DNA of 64,000 nt from Ardenticatenaceae bacterium (GCA_020634565.1 JACKBN010000016.1:83409-147408); one strand, 5' to 3'; positions 17,128-25,832 are shown, numbered from the stretch's first letter. A program made the numbers and translations. The notes: a model not told the origin generated them from the letters alone.

Positions 17128-18204
17128 ATGGACAGAACACGCACCATTTTTGTGGCAATATTGGGAGTAACGGCCGTAACCATCCTCGCCGTTTTCTTCT
17201 TCCGCCCCCAACCCGACCCCGTTGTCGGGCTGGTCGGCTCCGAAAAAATCCCCTTCTTCCAGGATGAGCGGGTGCAGGAAGCCCTGCGCAGTCACGGCCT
17301 GGATGTCACCGTGCAAAAAGCCGGTTCCCGCGAAATCGCCACCGAGTACGACCTGAGCCAGTACGACTTTGTCTTCCCGGCAGGCATTCCCGCCGCCCAA
17401 AAAATCCAGCAAGAACACAACGTCAGCACGTCCTACAAACCCTTCTTCACTCCGATGGTCATCGCCTCCTGGCAGCCTATCGCCGACCTGTTTGTACAGC
17501 AAGGCATCGCCACCGACGAAGGCGGCTACTACCTGCTGGACATGGAAAAGCTGCTGCCCCTGCTGCAAAACGAGCTGCGCTGGAACGATCTGGAAGGCAA
17601 CACCGCCCTGCCCGTCAACCAAAGCATTCTTATCCGCTCCACCGACGTACGCACTTCCAATTCGGCCGCCATGTACCTGGGATTAATGAGCTACGTAGCC
17701 AACGACAACAACATCGTGCAAAGCGTGGCTGACGCCCAGGCCAACCTGCCATTTTTATCAGGCCTCTTTCTGCGGCAAGGACTGCTGCCCAGCAGCACCC
17801 AGGAACCATTCGAAGATTATCTAGTGAAGGGCATGGGCCACTCCCCCATCGTTATCATCTACGAGGCGCAGTTTATTGCCCAGGCATCACTGCAAAATGG
17901 CACCATCCTGCCCGAAATGGTGCTGATGTATCCTTCGCCCACCATCTTCACCGAGCATGTGCTCATCCCTTTTAGCGATGCGGGCCGCCAGCTGGGCGAG
18001 CTGCTAGAAACAGACCCGGAACTACAAAAGTTGGCCATCGAATACGGCCTGCGCAACGGCAACCTGGCCGAGTTTCGCCAGTTCACCGCCGAGCACAACA
18101 TTGTGATGCCAGAAACCATCGTCAACGTCATTGAGCCGCCCAGCTACGAAGTGCTGGAAGGACTCATCCAACTCATCGAACAGAAATATCAGCAAGGAGG
18201 GTAA
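17128..18204 (+). CDS. Membrane-anchored solute-binding-protein-like protein
   Basis: A 358-aa protein with an uncleaved-looking N-terminal anchor (residues ~7-28, hydrophobic ILGVTAVTILAVFFF). The rest resembles a type II periplasmic binding fold: GLVGSEKIPFFQDERVQEAL at the start, YDFVFPAGIPAAQKI as the first loop, and later PIVIIYEAQFIAQ and MYPSPTIFTEHV, the latter being where such proteins place the hinge. No permease is next to it, so it is likely a sensor or scaffold and not a transport protein. AGGAG lies 5 nt from the ATG. The VWA-binding-protein gene starts 2 bp after its stop, and both are probably partners. Confidence 0.7.
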   Translation: MDRTRTIFVAILGVTAVTILAVFFFRPQPDPVVGLVGSEKIPFFQDERVQEALRSHGLDVTVQKAGSREIATEYDLSQYDFVFPAGIPAAQKIQQEHNVSTSYKPFFTPMVIASWQPIADLFVQQGIATDEGGYYLLDMEKLLPLLQNELRWNDLEGNTALPVNQSILIRSTDVRTSNSAAMYLGLMSYVANDNNIVQSVADAQANLPFLSGLFLRQGLLPSSTQEPFEDYLVKGMGHSPIVIIYEAQFIAQASLQNGTILPEMVLMYPSPTIFTEHVLIPFSDAGRQLGELLETDPELQKLAIEYGLRNGNLAEFRQFTAEHNIVMPETIVNVIEPPSYEVLEGLIQLIEQKYQQGG

Positions 18205-18206
18205 CC

Positions 18207-19964
18207 ATGAACCCCAAACGCCAGTTTATTTATCTCGCGCTTATCGCCCTGACACTCACACTGCTATTGCCCGGCTGCGGTCTGTTCGGTTCATCCGATA
18301 CACTTACCGTTCTGGCGGGCTCAGAATTGAAGGACATTGAACCACTGCTTGACCAGATCAGGCGGGAAACCGGCGTGCAGTTGGAGCTGGAATACATTGG
18401 CACTTTGGACGGCGCCGAAAGCTTGCTTTCTGGCGCGGAATACGATTTGGCCTGGTTTTCCCACGGCGGCTATCTGACCTTATTGCAAGGGGGGCACGGC
18501 CTGGTTGTAACCCAGGAAAAAACGATGCTCTCTCCCGTGGTGATGGGTATCAAAGAGAGCCGAGCCCGTGAATTTGGCTGGATCGACAACCCAGACGTCA
18601 CCTGGCAAGACATTGCCGACAAGGCGAGCAGCAGCGAACTGCGCTACGCTATGACCAATCCCGCGGCCTCTAACTCTGGCTTTACCGCACTCATCGGCGT
18701 GGCCACGGCGCTCACCGGCAGCAGCGATGCGATCAACGCTGGAGATGTGAACGTGCCGGCCCTGCAAGCCTTCTTTAAGGGGCAGGCACTCACGGCCGGC
18801 AGCTCCGGCTGGCTGGCGGAAAGCTACGTCACGGAACAGGACAGTCTGGATGGGCTGATCAACTACGAATCGGTGCTGCTCTCGCTAAACGAAAGTGGTG
18901 AACTACGCGAAGATTTGGTGCTCATCTACCCCAAAGAAGGCATCATCACGGCCGATTATCCGCTGATGCTGCTTAATGCCGACAAGCAAGAACAGTACGA
19001 CCGCCTGATTACCTACCTGCGCTCAACCGAATTTCAGGAGGAGATGATGCGCACCACTTTGCGGCGGCCGGTAGTGCCAGGGATTAAGCTGGACGGCCGT
19101 ATTCCCACCCCGCTCCTTGTCGAAATCCCCTTCCCTAACAGCGTGGAGATCATCGACAGCCTGCTCTTTTCCTACCTAGATGAGCAGCGGCTGCCCGCCT
19201 ACGCCATCTTTGTGCTGGACGTCAGCGGTTCTATGCGCGGCAGCGGCATCCGGGATCTGAAGGCAGCCATCAACAACCTCACCGGCCTAGACGAATCGTT
19301 GACGGGGCGCTTTGCCCGCTTCCGCTCCCGCGAAATCATCACACTGGTAACCTTTAGCAGTGGCGTGCAGCAGGTGGAACTGTTCCAAATTGATGATGTG
19401 AGCAGCCAGGGGAACACGATGGCTGAAGTGCGCACTTTTGTCGATGATTTGCGCGCCGACGGGGGTACGGCCATCTACTCGGCGCTCCGCGAAGCGTACC
19501 AGCTGGCCACCGAAGCGCAGCAGCAAGACCCTGACCGCCTTTACTCTATTGTGCTGATGAGCGATGGCGAAAACACCGACGGGATGAGCGCTGGTTCGTT
19601 TGAGAACTTTTTTGAGGGCTTGTCTGAAGATGCGCAAAACATCCGTACCTTCACGGTTTTGTTTGGCGATGCAGACGAGAAAACGATGCAGGCGCTGGCG
19701 GATTTGACCAACGGCCGTATGTTTGACGGCACATCTGAATCACTCAGCTTCATCTTTAAGCAAATTGCAAAAAAGAGCGGCTTATTGGGCAAAAACCGAT
19801 CCGTCGGTGCCATCCCGCGATGTAAATCGCTGAACAGCACTAAATTTGGATTGATTGTTGAATGGCAGCCGGGGTTACCAATAGGCAAATGGCAACTACG
19901 TAGGTCGGATTGGCAATCCGACCTACCACTCATAAACTACGGTGGTAGTGACGGTGGCGCTTAG
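18207..19964 (+). CDS. Lipoprotein: solute-binding-like domain plus VWA domain
   Basis: A 585-aa lipoprotein: signal with lipobox LLPGCG (Cys at about 24), a binding-protein-like domain (about 30-320, e.g. TLTVLAGSELKDIEPLL and DLAWFSHGGYLTLL), then a VWA domain (about 330-520) with a complete MIDAS: DVSGSM, the Thr of GGTAIY, and the Asp of LMSDGENTDG. VWA domains bind protein partners through Mg2+. The last ~45 residues after FIFKQIAKKSGLLG do not look like family sequence: they are read through a 27-bp perfect palindrome (19900-19926), and the gene overlaps the convergent GNAT gene by 35 bp. The natural C-terminus was probably altered by the repeat. Confidence 0.85.
   Translation: MNPKRQFIYLALIALTLTLLLPGCGLFGSSDTLTVLAGSELKDIEPLLDQIRRETGVQLELEYIGTLDGAESLLSGAEYDLAWFSHGGYLTLLQGGHGLVVTQEKTMLSPVVMGIKESRAREFGWIDNPDVTWQDIADKASSSELRYAMTNPAASNSGFTALIGVATALTGSSDAINAGDVNVPALQAFFKGQALTAGSSGWLAESYVTEQDSLDGLINYESVLLSLNESGELREDLVLIYPKEGIITADYPLMLLNADKQEQYDRLITYLRSTEFQEEMMRTTLRRPVVPGIKLDGRIPTPLLVEIPFPNSVEIIDSLLFSYLDEQRLPAYAIFVLDVSGSMRGSGIRDLKAAINNLTGLDESLTGRFARFRSREIITLVTFSSGVQQVELFQIDDVSSQGNTMAEVRTFVDDLRADGGTAIYSALREAYQLATEAQQQDPDRLYSIVLMSDGENTDGMSAGSFENFFEGLSEDAQNIRTFTVLFGDADEKTMQALADLTNGRMFDGTSESLSFIFKQIAKKSGLLGKNRSVGAIPRCKSLNSTKFGLIVEWQPGLPIGKWQLRRSDWQSDLPLINYGGSDGGA
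19900..19926. repeat. Palindrome GTAGGTCGGATTG-G-CAATCCGACCTAC inside a gene end
   Basis: Perfect 13-bp arms with a 1-nt centre. It lies in the coding end of the VWA lipoprotein and supplies the codons RRSDWQSDLP; the stop comes 38 bp later. It looks like a mobile palindromic element of the REP kind. Confidence 0.75.
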
Positions 19965-21045
19965 TCCATTGCACACCAATCGTCTCCATGTCGGAGCGGC
20001 TTTTGAAATTGGCTTCATCCACCTGCACCACGTCGATATGCTCAAAGCGGGACTGCTTTACCGTTTTATCCAGCTCGGTGTAGAGGATGGCGTTGCCGCC
20101 CATGCCCTGGTAACGAGGCAGCATCCCCAGCCCGTTGATGTTCAACCAGCGAGTGCGGCTGCGGTCACGCAGCACATGAAACCAGCCAGTGGGGAAGAGA
20201 CGGCCGTTTGCCCGCACCAACCCCTCAGACACATCCGCATACGCCAAAATGAAGCCCGCAATCTCGTCACCCTTCATGACCAGCTTCACCAGCTTGGGGT
20301 CCACAATCGCCAGCGCCGAGCCGATAATGTGCGCCACTTCTCGCTCTGTTGGCGGGTAAAAACTAGCTGTCTGGCCAAACGCTTCGCGATGCACTGCCAT
20401 CACCTTTGGAATCCAGCGGCGAATTTCCGCCTTGGAGCTAAACTGCTTCACCCAAAAGCCGCGCCGCGCCTTCACCTTTTCGGCAATGTCAAACAGGCGC
20501 TGGGGCAGCACATGATCGGCGGGCAAGTAGCCAGAGAGTAAATCAGTGAGCTTGCGGAAACCGGCATGCTGAATCAATTCGTCGTAGTAAGGAAAGTTGT
20601 AGGGCACGGTCAGTGCCGGACGATGCTCAAAGCCTTCGACCAAGGTGCTGCCATCCACACCAATCACGCCGCGCGGGCCAATCACATCTTGCAGGCCGCG
20701 CTTTTTGGCCCAGGCAAACACCGCCTCAAACAGCAGGCAGGCGGCTTGTCGATCATCCACGCAGTCGAAGTAGCCAAAGAAGGCGGTCCGACTTTTTTTG
20801 TAGGCGTTGTAATGTCGATTTTCCAGCGCGGCAATGCGCCCCACAACCTCTTTGCCGCTGGTAACCACAAAAAACACCGCATCCGAATGTTCATAAAACG
20901 GATGCTTTTCGCGGTTGAGAACAGCGTAGCCTTCACTCAACAGCGGTGGCACCCACTGCTCGCAGTTTCGGTAAAGCTGAAACGGCAGGGTGACAAAACG
21001 ACGCACATTGGCACGATTGGTGGTGTCAATCTGCTGGAGCTGCAT
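19930..21045 (-). CDS. GNAT-family N-acyltransferase-like protein
   Basis: A 371-aa soluble protein. The N-terminal half contains a GNAT-like core (about 30-110: VFFVVTSGKEVVGRIAALEN is a beta4-like strand with the acyl-CoA loop), followed by GPRGVIGVDGSTLVEGFEHRP. The C-terminal half has a second GNAT-like fold with KGDEIAGFILAYAD and GMGGNAILYTEL. It is the last gene of the sugar operon; its start overlaps the NeuB-like stop by 20 bp. In this context it could N-acylate the amino sugar, but this family is broad and the substrate is not proven. It ends convergently with the VWA gene. Confidence 0.65.
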   Translation of the reverse strand: MQLQQIDTTNRANVRRFVTLPFQLYRNCEQWVPPLLSEGYAVLNREKHPFYEHSDAVFFVVTSGKEVVGRIAALENRHYNAYKKSRTAFFGYFDCVDDRQAACLLFEAVFAWAKKRGLQDVIGPRGVIGVDGSTLVEGFEHRPALTVPYNFPYYDELIQHAGFRKLTDLLSGYLPADHVLPQRLFDIAEKVKARRGFWVKQFSSKAEIRRWIPKVMAVHREAFGQTASFYPPTEREVAHIIGSALAIVDPKLVKLVMKGDEIAGFILAYADVSEGLVRANGRLFPTGWFHVLRDRSRTRWLNINGLGMLPRYQGMGGNAILYTELDKTVKQSRFEHIDVVQVDEANFKSRSDMETIGVQWTKRHRHYHRSL

Positions 21046-21943
21046 AGGTTTCAGCCGTTGGCGCAGTTTTGACGCGGCGCAGTTTGGCGATCATTTTTTC
21101 TTCGGCAGGATAGACCCGCTTGATGCCGTCGCCCAGCGCCTTTTCGATGTCGCGGATGTCGCGCACCAGATGGTGCAAACCCATCACCTCCACCGAGGCT
21201 GCCTGGTCGCTGCCCCACATGGCGCGATCCAGCGTGATATGCCGCTCCACAAACGTAGCGCCGAGGGCGACAGCCGCCCAGGTTGGGGCCAGCCCAACTT
21301 CGTGCCCTGAATAACCAATAGGGATGTCTGGGTAGCGCGTTTTGAGGGTAAGAATCATGCGCAGGTTGAGCTGCTCAACGGGGCACGGGTAAGCGGAGGT
21401 TGAATGGGCTAGCATTAAATTGAAAGGATCGAGATGGGAAACGGCCGTTTCAATTTCCACCATCTGTGACATCCCCGACGACAACATAAGCGGCTTGCCC
21501 GTTGCCTGCATTTTGCGCAGCAGCGGCAAATCTGTCAGCGAGGCGGAGGCCGCTTTGTACAGCGGCGGATTAAACTGCTCAATAAAATCCACCGATTCTT
21601 CATCCCAACAGGACGCAAACCAGAGGATGCCCCGCTCACGGCAGTAGCGATCAATTTCGGCAAATTCAGCTATGCCAAACTCGACTTTGTGCTTGTAGTC
21701 GATGTAGGTCATGCGCCCCCACGGCGTGTCCCGCTCGACATACCATTGGTCGTACGGCACACACAGCTCCGGCGTACGCTTCTGGAACTTAACCGCGTCG
21801 CAGCCTGCGAACACCGCACCGTCAATTAGCCGCTTGGCCGTAGCCAGTGAGCCATTATGATTAATGCCAATCTCGCCGATGATGAACACCGGCTCCCCTT
21901 CCCCAATCAGGCGGTCGCCCACCTTTATTTTCGTTTCAAACAT
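21026..21943 (-). CDS. NeuB-like sialic/acidic sugar synthase without SAF domain
   Basis: A 305-aa PEP-dependent condensing enzyme. The TIM-barrel signatures of NeuB are present: FIIGEIGINHNGSLATAKRL, AVKFQKR, KAASASLTDLPLL, MLSSGM, the VLAHSTSAYPC-like LMLAHSTSAYPCP, and GYSGHEVGLAPTWAAVALGA plus VERHITLD. Known NeuB, LegI and PseI proteins (about 335-350 aa) end in an antifreeze-like SAF domain that reaches into the neighbouring subunit's active site. Here the protein stops after RVYPAEEKMIAKLRR, so the SAF domain is missing. The substrate may thus differ from ManNAc. GGAGAGGAAG precedes the ATG; the in-frame ATG at 21988 was rejected (repeat DNA, no RBS). Confidence 0.85.
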   Translation of the reverse strand: MFETKIKVGDRLIGEGEPVFIIGEIGINHNGSLATAKRLIDGAVFAGCDAVKFQKRTPELCVPYDQWYVERDTPWGRMTYIDYKHKVEFGIAEFAEIDRYCRERGILWFASCWDEESVDFIEQFNPPLYKAASASLTDLPLLRKMQATGKPLMLSSGMSQMVEIETAVSHLDPFNLMLAHSTSAYPCPVEQLNLRMILTLKTRYPDIPIGYSGHEVGLAPTWAAVALGATFVERHITLDRAMWGSDQAASVEVMGLHHLVRDIRDIEKALGDGIKRVYPAEEKMIAKLRRVKTAPTAETYAAPAD

Positions 21944-21957
21944 CTTCCTCTCCTTTT

Positions 21958-22026
21958 TCGGGAACGCAGAGTTGCACAGAGAAAACACCGAGTTACGCAG
22001 AGTAACTAATCTGCATAATCTGTGGA
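21958..22026. repeat. Dispersed repeat ending the KdsC-like gene
   Basis: CGCAGAGTT-CACAGAG-type words (GGAACGCAGAGTTGCACAGA, ACGCAGAG, TCTGCATAATCTGTGG). It covers the 49-bp spacer and the last ~11 codons of the phosphatase gene (tail NHPQIMQISYSA and the stop). Similar words occur at 24790. Confidence 0.6.
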
Positions 22027-22547
22027 TGATTTGATTCTAATTTGGCGGCGATGATGAATTCGGCAAATTCGCGGAAGGCACCGTGACCGCCGGGTTGTGA
22101 GCAGGGAAAATCAACCAGTTCATGCACAAAAGGCAGTGCATCAGCAGGCGCAGCGGACAGTCCGACGGCTTGCAGCAGTTCGAGGTCGTTACTGTCGTCC
22201 CCGATGTAGGCGATTTGGTACGGCCGTATCTCCCACCGCGCACAAATTCCAGCCAGCAGCGCCAGCTTGTCCTTAATGCCCATATGCAGTTCCCCGATTT
22301 GCAGCTTTTCCGCCCGCATCTGTACCGAACCGGACCGCTCGCCGGTAATGATGCCCACTTCCACCTGCGCCAGCGTGCGCAGCCGCTCCACGCCCATGCC
22401 ATCCCGAATCGAAAACCGCTTCATCTCCTCGCCCCGCGCCGAGTAATACACGCCGCCGTCCGTCAGGACGCCGTCCACATCGGTGAGCAACAGCGCGATT
22501 TGTTGGGCTTTTTCGTAAATCGCTTGATGATTTTTTGCGCTCACCAT
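21993..22547 (-). CDS. KdsC-like HAD phosphatase
   Basis: A 184-aa HAD-superfamily phosphatase of the KdsC/NeuB-associated type. The nucleophile and acid/base Asp are in LLTDVDGVLTDGG (Asp23, Asp25); RDGMGVERL, IITGERSG and GDDSNDLELL follow in the expected order, with the C-terminal GGHGAFREFAEFI tetramer tail typical of KdsC. It should remove the phosphate from an 8-/9-phosphate product made by the neighbouring NeuB-like enzyme. The start overlaps the SDR stop by 7 bp. The last ~11 residues are encoded by a dispersed repeat. Confidence 0.9.
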   Translation of the reverse strand: MVSAKNHQAIYEKAQQIALLLTDVDGVLTDGGVYYSARGEEMKRFSIRDGMGVERLRTLAQVEVGIITGERSGSVQMRAEKLQIGELHMGIKDKLALLAGICARWEIRPYQIAYIGDDSNDLELLQAVGLSAAPADALPFVHELVDFPCSQPGGHGAFREFAEFIIAAKLESNHPQIMQISYSA

Positions 22548-23347
22548 GCCGTCCAGCCCCCGTCAACCACCAGATTCGCCCCGGTCATGTAGGCTGAGGC
22601 GCGGCTGGCTAAAAAGAGCAGCGCCCCGTGGTAGTCGTCCGGACAGGCCATGCGCTTGAGCGGCGTGCGCGCCGCATACTGCGCCACAAAATACGGTTCT
22701 TGCCCGTTTTCCACCCCGCCGGGCGACAGGCTGTTGACGCGCACGCCCGCCTCGCCCCAGTAGGCCGCCAGGTAGCGCGTGAGGGCGATGACTGCCCCTT
22801 TAGTTGTGGGATACGCCGGGGATTTGTAGAACGGCTGGCTGCCGTCCGGGCGGCGATAGAGCGCCTGGTCCGGGGCCACCAGGCCGTAGGTGGAGGCGAT
22901 GTTGATGATGCTGCCGCCACCCTGCTGGGCCATCTGACGGCCCACCGCCTGGGCACACAAAAAGACGCCCGTCACGTTCACATTCAGCAAACGCTGCCAC
23001 AGTTCCAGCGGGTAATTTTCTAATTTCGACTGCTCGGTGGCAGCTTCGGGATTTTCAAACATGTCGTTGATGGCGGCGTTGTTGACGAGGATGTGAATAC
23101 GGCCGTATCGCTCCCCCACCAATTCCATCATCGCTCCAATCGAGGCCGGCTCCGTCACGTCCAGCACCACCCCCAGCGAATCGGTCGACAGCTCCGCCGC
23201 AATGGCCGCACAGGCCGCCCCATCCAAATCCGCCACAATGACGTTGGCCCCGGCTGACGCTAGCGCCAAGCAATGCTGCCGGCCTAACAACCCAGCCGCG
23301 CCGGTGATTACGGCCGTTTGCCCCACAAGTGAAAACAAATCGTTCAT
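22541..23347 (-). CDS. SDR-family oxidoreductase
   Basis: A 268-aa short-chain dehydrogenase/reductase. The cofactor motif is TGAAGLLG (a TGxxxGxG variant), NNAA lies in the usual place, and the catalytic set is Ser in IINIASTYG, Tyr and Lys in YPTTKGAVIAL (YxxxK pattern as Y-P-T-T-K). The C-terminal PGGVENGQ and the GANLVVDGGWTAW end are typical of classical SDRs. The start at 23347 begins MNDLFSLVGQTAVITG; an upstream ATG at 23398 has no support. It may reduce or oxidise the sugar intermediate. PtmA of legionaminate pathways is a comparable SDR, but orthology is not established. Confidence 0.9.
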   Translation of the reverse strand: MNDLFSLVGQTAVITGAAGLLGRQHCLALASAGANVIVADLDGAACAAIAAELSTDSLGVVLDVTEPASIGAMMELVGERYGRIHILVNNAAINDMFENPEAATEQSKLENYPLELWQRLLNVNVTGVFLCAQAVGRQMAQQGGGSIINIASTYGLVAPDQALYRRPDGSQPFYKSPAYPTTKGAVIALTRYLAAYWGEAGVRVNSLSPGGVENGQEPYFVAQYAARTPLKRMACPDDYHGALLFLASRASAYMTGANLVVDGGWTAW

Positions 23348-23364
23348 AGCACGCTCAACTTGAA

Positions 23365-23418
23365 TTTCCCCGGAAACTTCTCGCAAACAAATCTGCACTT
23401 GAACAGTTTCCGGGGAAA
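23365..23418. other. Inverted repeat TTTCCCCGGAAACT / AGTTTCCGGGGAAA
   Basis: Perfect 14-bp arms separated by 26 nt in the spacer between the aminotransferase and the SDR genes. It lies between two genes of one operon, so it could be a processing or attenuation hairpin, or a dispersed repeat. Confidence 0.65.
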
Positions 23419-23425
23419 CAGCTTG

Positions 23426-24775
23426 CTACCGCAGCGCCACCACCGGCACAGCAGGCTTCGTATTAAAGCTCTCCGTCTTGCGGAAGACCGGCTGCACCGG
23501 TTCGCCGCGCAGCAGTTCGGCCACCCGGTCCTTTTTCACCGCCTTCTTCACAATTTTGAGCACCTCACGGTATGCTTCCAGCGTGTAATCCACATCTTTG
23601 GTGCTGTGCGAGAAGGTGATGTTGTGGAAACCAGACCACAAAATGCCCCGCTTGATTAGCTCTTGCTGCATCAACGATTTGAGCAGCAGCGGATCGCCTG
23701 CGCTGGCGTCAAAAGTGATCATGCTGCGCGCCGGGTGCCCTTTGCAGCGCGTGTAATCCATCCCTTTGTCCAAGGCCAGTTCGTTATACCCTTCTTGCAG
23801 CAGTTCCCCGACGTTGGCCAGATAGGTGGTCACATCGTGGTCGCGCAGTTCGCGAATCGTGGCTTGCGCCGCTGCCAGCGACAGCGCTTCGCCGCCAAAG
23901 GTGGAGAAGAAAAAGACCTCCTCGTCCAGCAAAGCCATCACATCGGCCCGGCCAGTCAGCACGGCCAGGGGCATGCCGTTGGCGATGGCTTTGGAGTAGC
24001 AGGCGAGATCGGGGGTGATGTCAAAATATTCCTGCGCGCCGCCCAGCGCCCAGCGGAAACCAGTCCACATCTCGTCAAAGATGAGCAGCGTGCCGTTACG
24101 CTGGCAGAGCCATTGCAGCTTATGCAAAAAATCGTCTTGGGGGAAGTCAAAGGTCATTGGCTCCAAAATCACGCAGGCGACCGTTTCATCCAGCGCCGCT
24201 TCAACAGAGGCGATGTCGTTGTAGTTGAAGGTGTTGACCAGCGCCTTGGTCGCTTCTGGAACGCCCGCATCCCGACTAGAGACGCCGATGTACCAATCGT
24301 GCCAGCCGTGGTAGCCACAGCAGAGCACTTTATCGCGCCCCGTAAACGCTCGCGCCAAACGAACGGCCGCACTCGTCACCTCAGCCCCGGTTTTGCCAAA
24401 ACGCACGGATTCGGCATTGGGCACCACCTCGCGAATGAGCTCGGACACTTCAACTTCCAGCGGATGAACCAGGGAAAAAGTGATGCCGTCATCAAGCTGC
24501 TTTTTGATGGCGCTGTCTACCACATCGTAGCGGTAGCCCAGGGAAATAGGGCCGATACCGGCGTTGTAGTCCAGGTATTCGTTGCCATCCACGTCCCAGA
24601 CGTGCGACCCCTTGCCGCGCTGCAAATATTTAGGGGCGACGCCGTTGACAAACTGGGTCGGCCCTTTGGCCAGTGTTTGCGAGTGGGCGGGGATGAGGCC
24701 GTGGGAACGGCCGTACAACGCCTCCGACTGCTCAATAATTGGATATTCCGCATTAAACCGTACTGAATTTGGCAT
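23426..24775 (-). CDS. Class III aminotransferase (GSAM-like)
   Basis: A 449-aa PLP enzyme of the glutamate-1-semialdehyde aminomutase-like branch of class III aminotransferases. HGLIPAHSQTLAKGP at the N-terminus, DVDGNEYLDYNAGIGP, RFGKTGAEVTSAAVRLARAF, GYHGWHD, LIFDEMWTGFR and the PLP Lys in CYSKAIANGMPL are all visible. In this operon it most likely aminates a keto-sugar and is not part of tetrapyrrole synthesis. The start at 24775 has AAGGAG 6 nt upstream; an in-frame ATG at 24790 has none. No other haem gene is nearby. Confidence 0.9.
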   Translation of the reverse strand: MPNSVRFNAEYPIIEQSEALYGRSHGLIPAHSQTLAKGPTQFVNGVAPKYLQRGKGSHVWDVDGNEYLDYNAGIGPISLGYRYDVVDSAIKKQLDDGITFSLVHPLEVEVSELIREVVPNAESVRFGKTGAEVTSAAVRLARAFTGRDKVLCCGYHGWHDWYIGVSSRDAGVPEATKALVNTFNYNDIASVEAALDETVACVILEPMTFDFPQDDFLHKLQWLCQRNGTLLIFDEMWTGFRWALGGAQEYFDITPDLACYSKAIANGMPLAVLTGRADVMALLDEEVFFFSTFGGEALSLAAAQATIRELRDHDVTTYLANVGELLQEGYNELALDKGMDYTRCKGHPARSMITFDASAGDPLLLKSLMQQELIKRGILWSGFHNITFSHSTKDVDYTLEAYREVLKIVKKAVKKDRVAELLRGEPVQPVFRKTESFNTKPAVPVVALR

Positions 24776-24789
24776 CTCTTTCTCCTTCA

Positions 24790-24842
24790 TAGCATCCGCA
24801 GATTACACAGATTTATTTTTATCTGCGAAATCTGTGGATAAA
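24790..24842. repeat. Nested palindrome CACAGATTT...AAATCTGTG
   Basis: CGCAGATTACACAGATTT pairs with AAATCTGTG and ATCTGCG, forming nested inverted repeats around TTTTTAT. It fills the spacer and supplies the last codons (STDFADKNKSV) and stop of the transketolase C-subunit at 24803. Confidence 0.7.
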
Positions 24843-25735
24843 TAGTATTCATGAATCTTTTGGGCGAGTTGGGGACCGGTGAAACCTTCGTAGGCCAGCA
24901 CCTCATCGAGGAGGGCGGGTTGGAACCAGCGGTTTTCCAGGGCGATGGGCAGGACGTTGGCCTGCACGCCGCGCCGCACCAACAGTTCGCTGACGATGGA
25001 AAAGAGCCCGCCCGTCAGAAAATGGTCTTCGATAGTGACGAGAAGTTTCGTTTGTTTGGCGGCGGCAAGTACGGCCGTTTCATCCACCGGCCACACCGTC
25101 CGCATGTTCAGCAAGCGCGCCGAAATTCCCTGCGCTTCCAGCAGTTCACTGGCCGCTAATGCCTCGCGGAACAGCATTCCGTAGACCAAAATCGTCACGT
25201 CACGGCCGTTTTGCACCTGCTCCGCCTGGCCGATGGCAAAGTTGGGATTGTGCGCCGCCGCCGCAGGCAGGGTGTTATGGCGAATGTAAACCGGGTGCGG
25301 GCTGGCCAAAAAGCTGGGCAGTCCCAACACCAGCTCCGCTTCGTCGGCGGGACAGAAAATTTGCATCCCAGGAATGCCGCGCATGAGCGAAATATCCTCG
25401 ATGGCTTGGTGGGTCGGGCCGTTGGCGTCGGACAAAAAGCCGGGCACGCCGCCGACCAGCTTGACGGGCAGCCGCCCAATCCCGGCGTCGGTGCGCACAA
25501 ATTCAAAGGCACGCATGGTGAGGAACGCGGCCAGGGCGTGAGCCACGGGCACCCGCCCACGCAGCGCCAGCCCCGCCGCCATGCCAATCATGGCTTGTTC
25601 GGTGATGCCGGTGTCGAGGAAACGGCCGTTTAACACCCCCGGCAAATTGCGAATAGCGGCCCGATTTTCGGCCGTCATCACGATGTATTTATCGTCCGCC
25701 AGAACCAATTCTTGCAACGTGGCTTCGTAATTCAT
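24803..25735 (-). CDS. Transketolase, C-terminal subunit
   Basis: A 310-aa protein equal to the pyrimidine-binding and C-terminal domains of transketolase. The catalytic Glu region is FLDTGITEQAMIGMAAGLAL, with PVAHALAAFLTMRAFEFVR, DANGPTHQAIEDISLMR and FCPADEAE after it. It pairs with the N-terminal subunit at 25833. Such split transketolases are common in surface-sugar loci. GGAAAG lies 4 nt before the ATG. The C-terminal ~11 residues come from a dispersed palindrome. It could transfer a ketol group to build the sugar precursor. Confidence 0.9.
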   Translation of the reverse strand: MNYEATLQELVLADDKYIVMTAENRAAIRNLPGVLNGRFLDTGITEQAMIGMAAGLALRGRVPVAHALAAFLTMRAFEFVRTDAGIGRLPVKLVGGVPGFLSDANGPTHQAIEDISLMRGIPGMQIFCPADEAELVLGLPSFLASPHPVYIRHNTLPAAAAHNPNFAIGQAEQVQNGRDVTILVYGMLFREALAASELLEAQGISARLLNMRTVWPVDETAVLAAAKQTKLLVTIEDHFLTGGLFSIVSELLVRRGVQANVLPIALENRWFQPALLDEVLAYEGFTGPQLAQKIHEYYLSTDFADKNKSV

Positions 25736-25754
25736 CCAACTTTCCTTTTTTATA

Positions 25755-25823
25755 GGACGCCGATTAACGCTGATGACGCGGATTAAAAAGAAAAATCAGC
25801 GTTATCCGCGTATATCCGCGTCC
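25755..25823. repeat. Palindromic spacer repeat (GGACGC...GCGTCC)
   Basis: GGACGCCGATTAACGCTGAT pairs with ATCAGCGTT and TCCGCGTCC across an A-rich centre. It fills most of the 97-bp spacer between the two transketolase subunits and belongs to the same word family as 1101-1172. Confidence 0.7.
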
Positions 25824-25832
25824 AATTTCTCC

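Noticed and set aside
23663..24766. A 367-aa + strand frame opposite the aminotransferase
   Set aside because: It is fully antisense to a gene with clear PLP motifs, and its composition (His/Gln/Val-rich, no domain) is that of a shadow frame.
23426..24775. Aminotransferase as HemL of tetrapyrrole synthesis
   Set aside because: The family fits, but the genes around it are for a surface sugar and no other haem gene is near.
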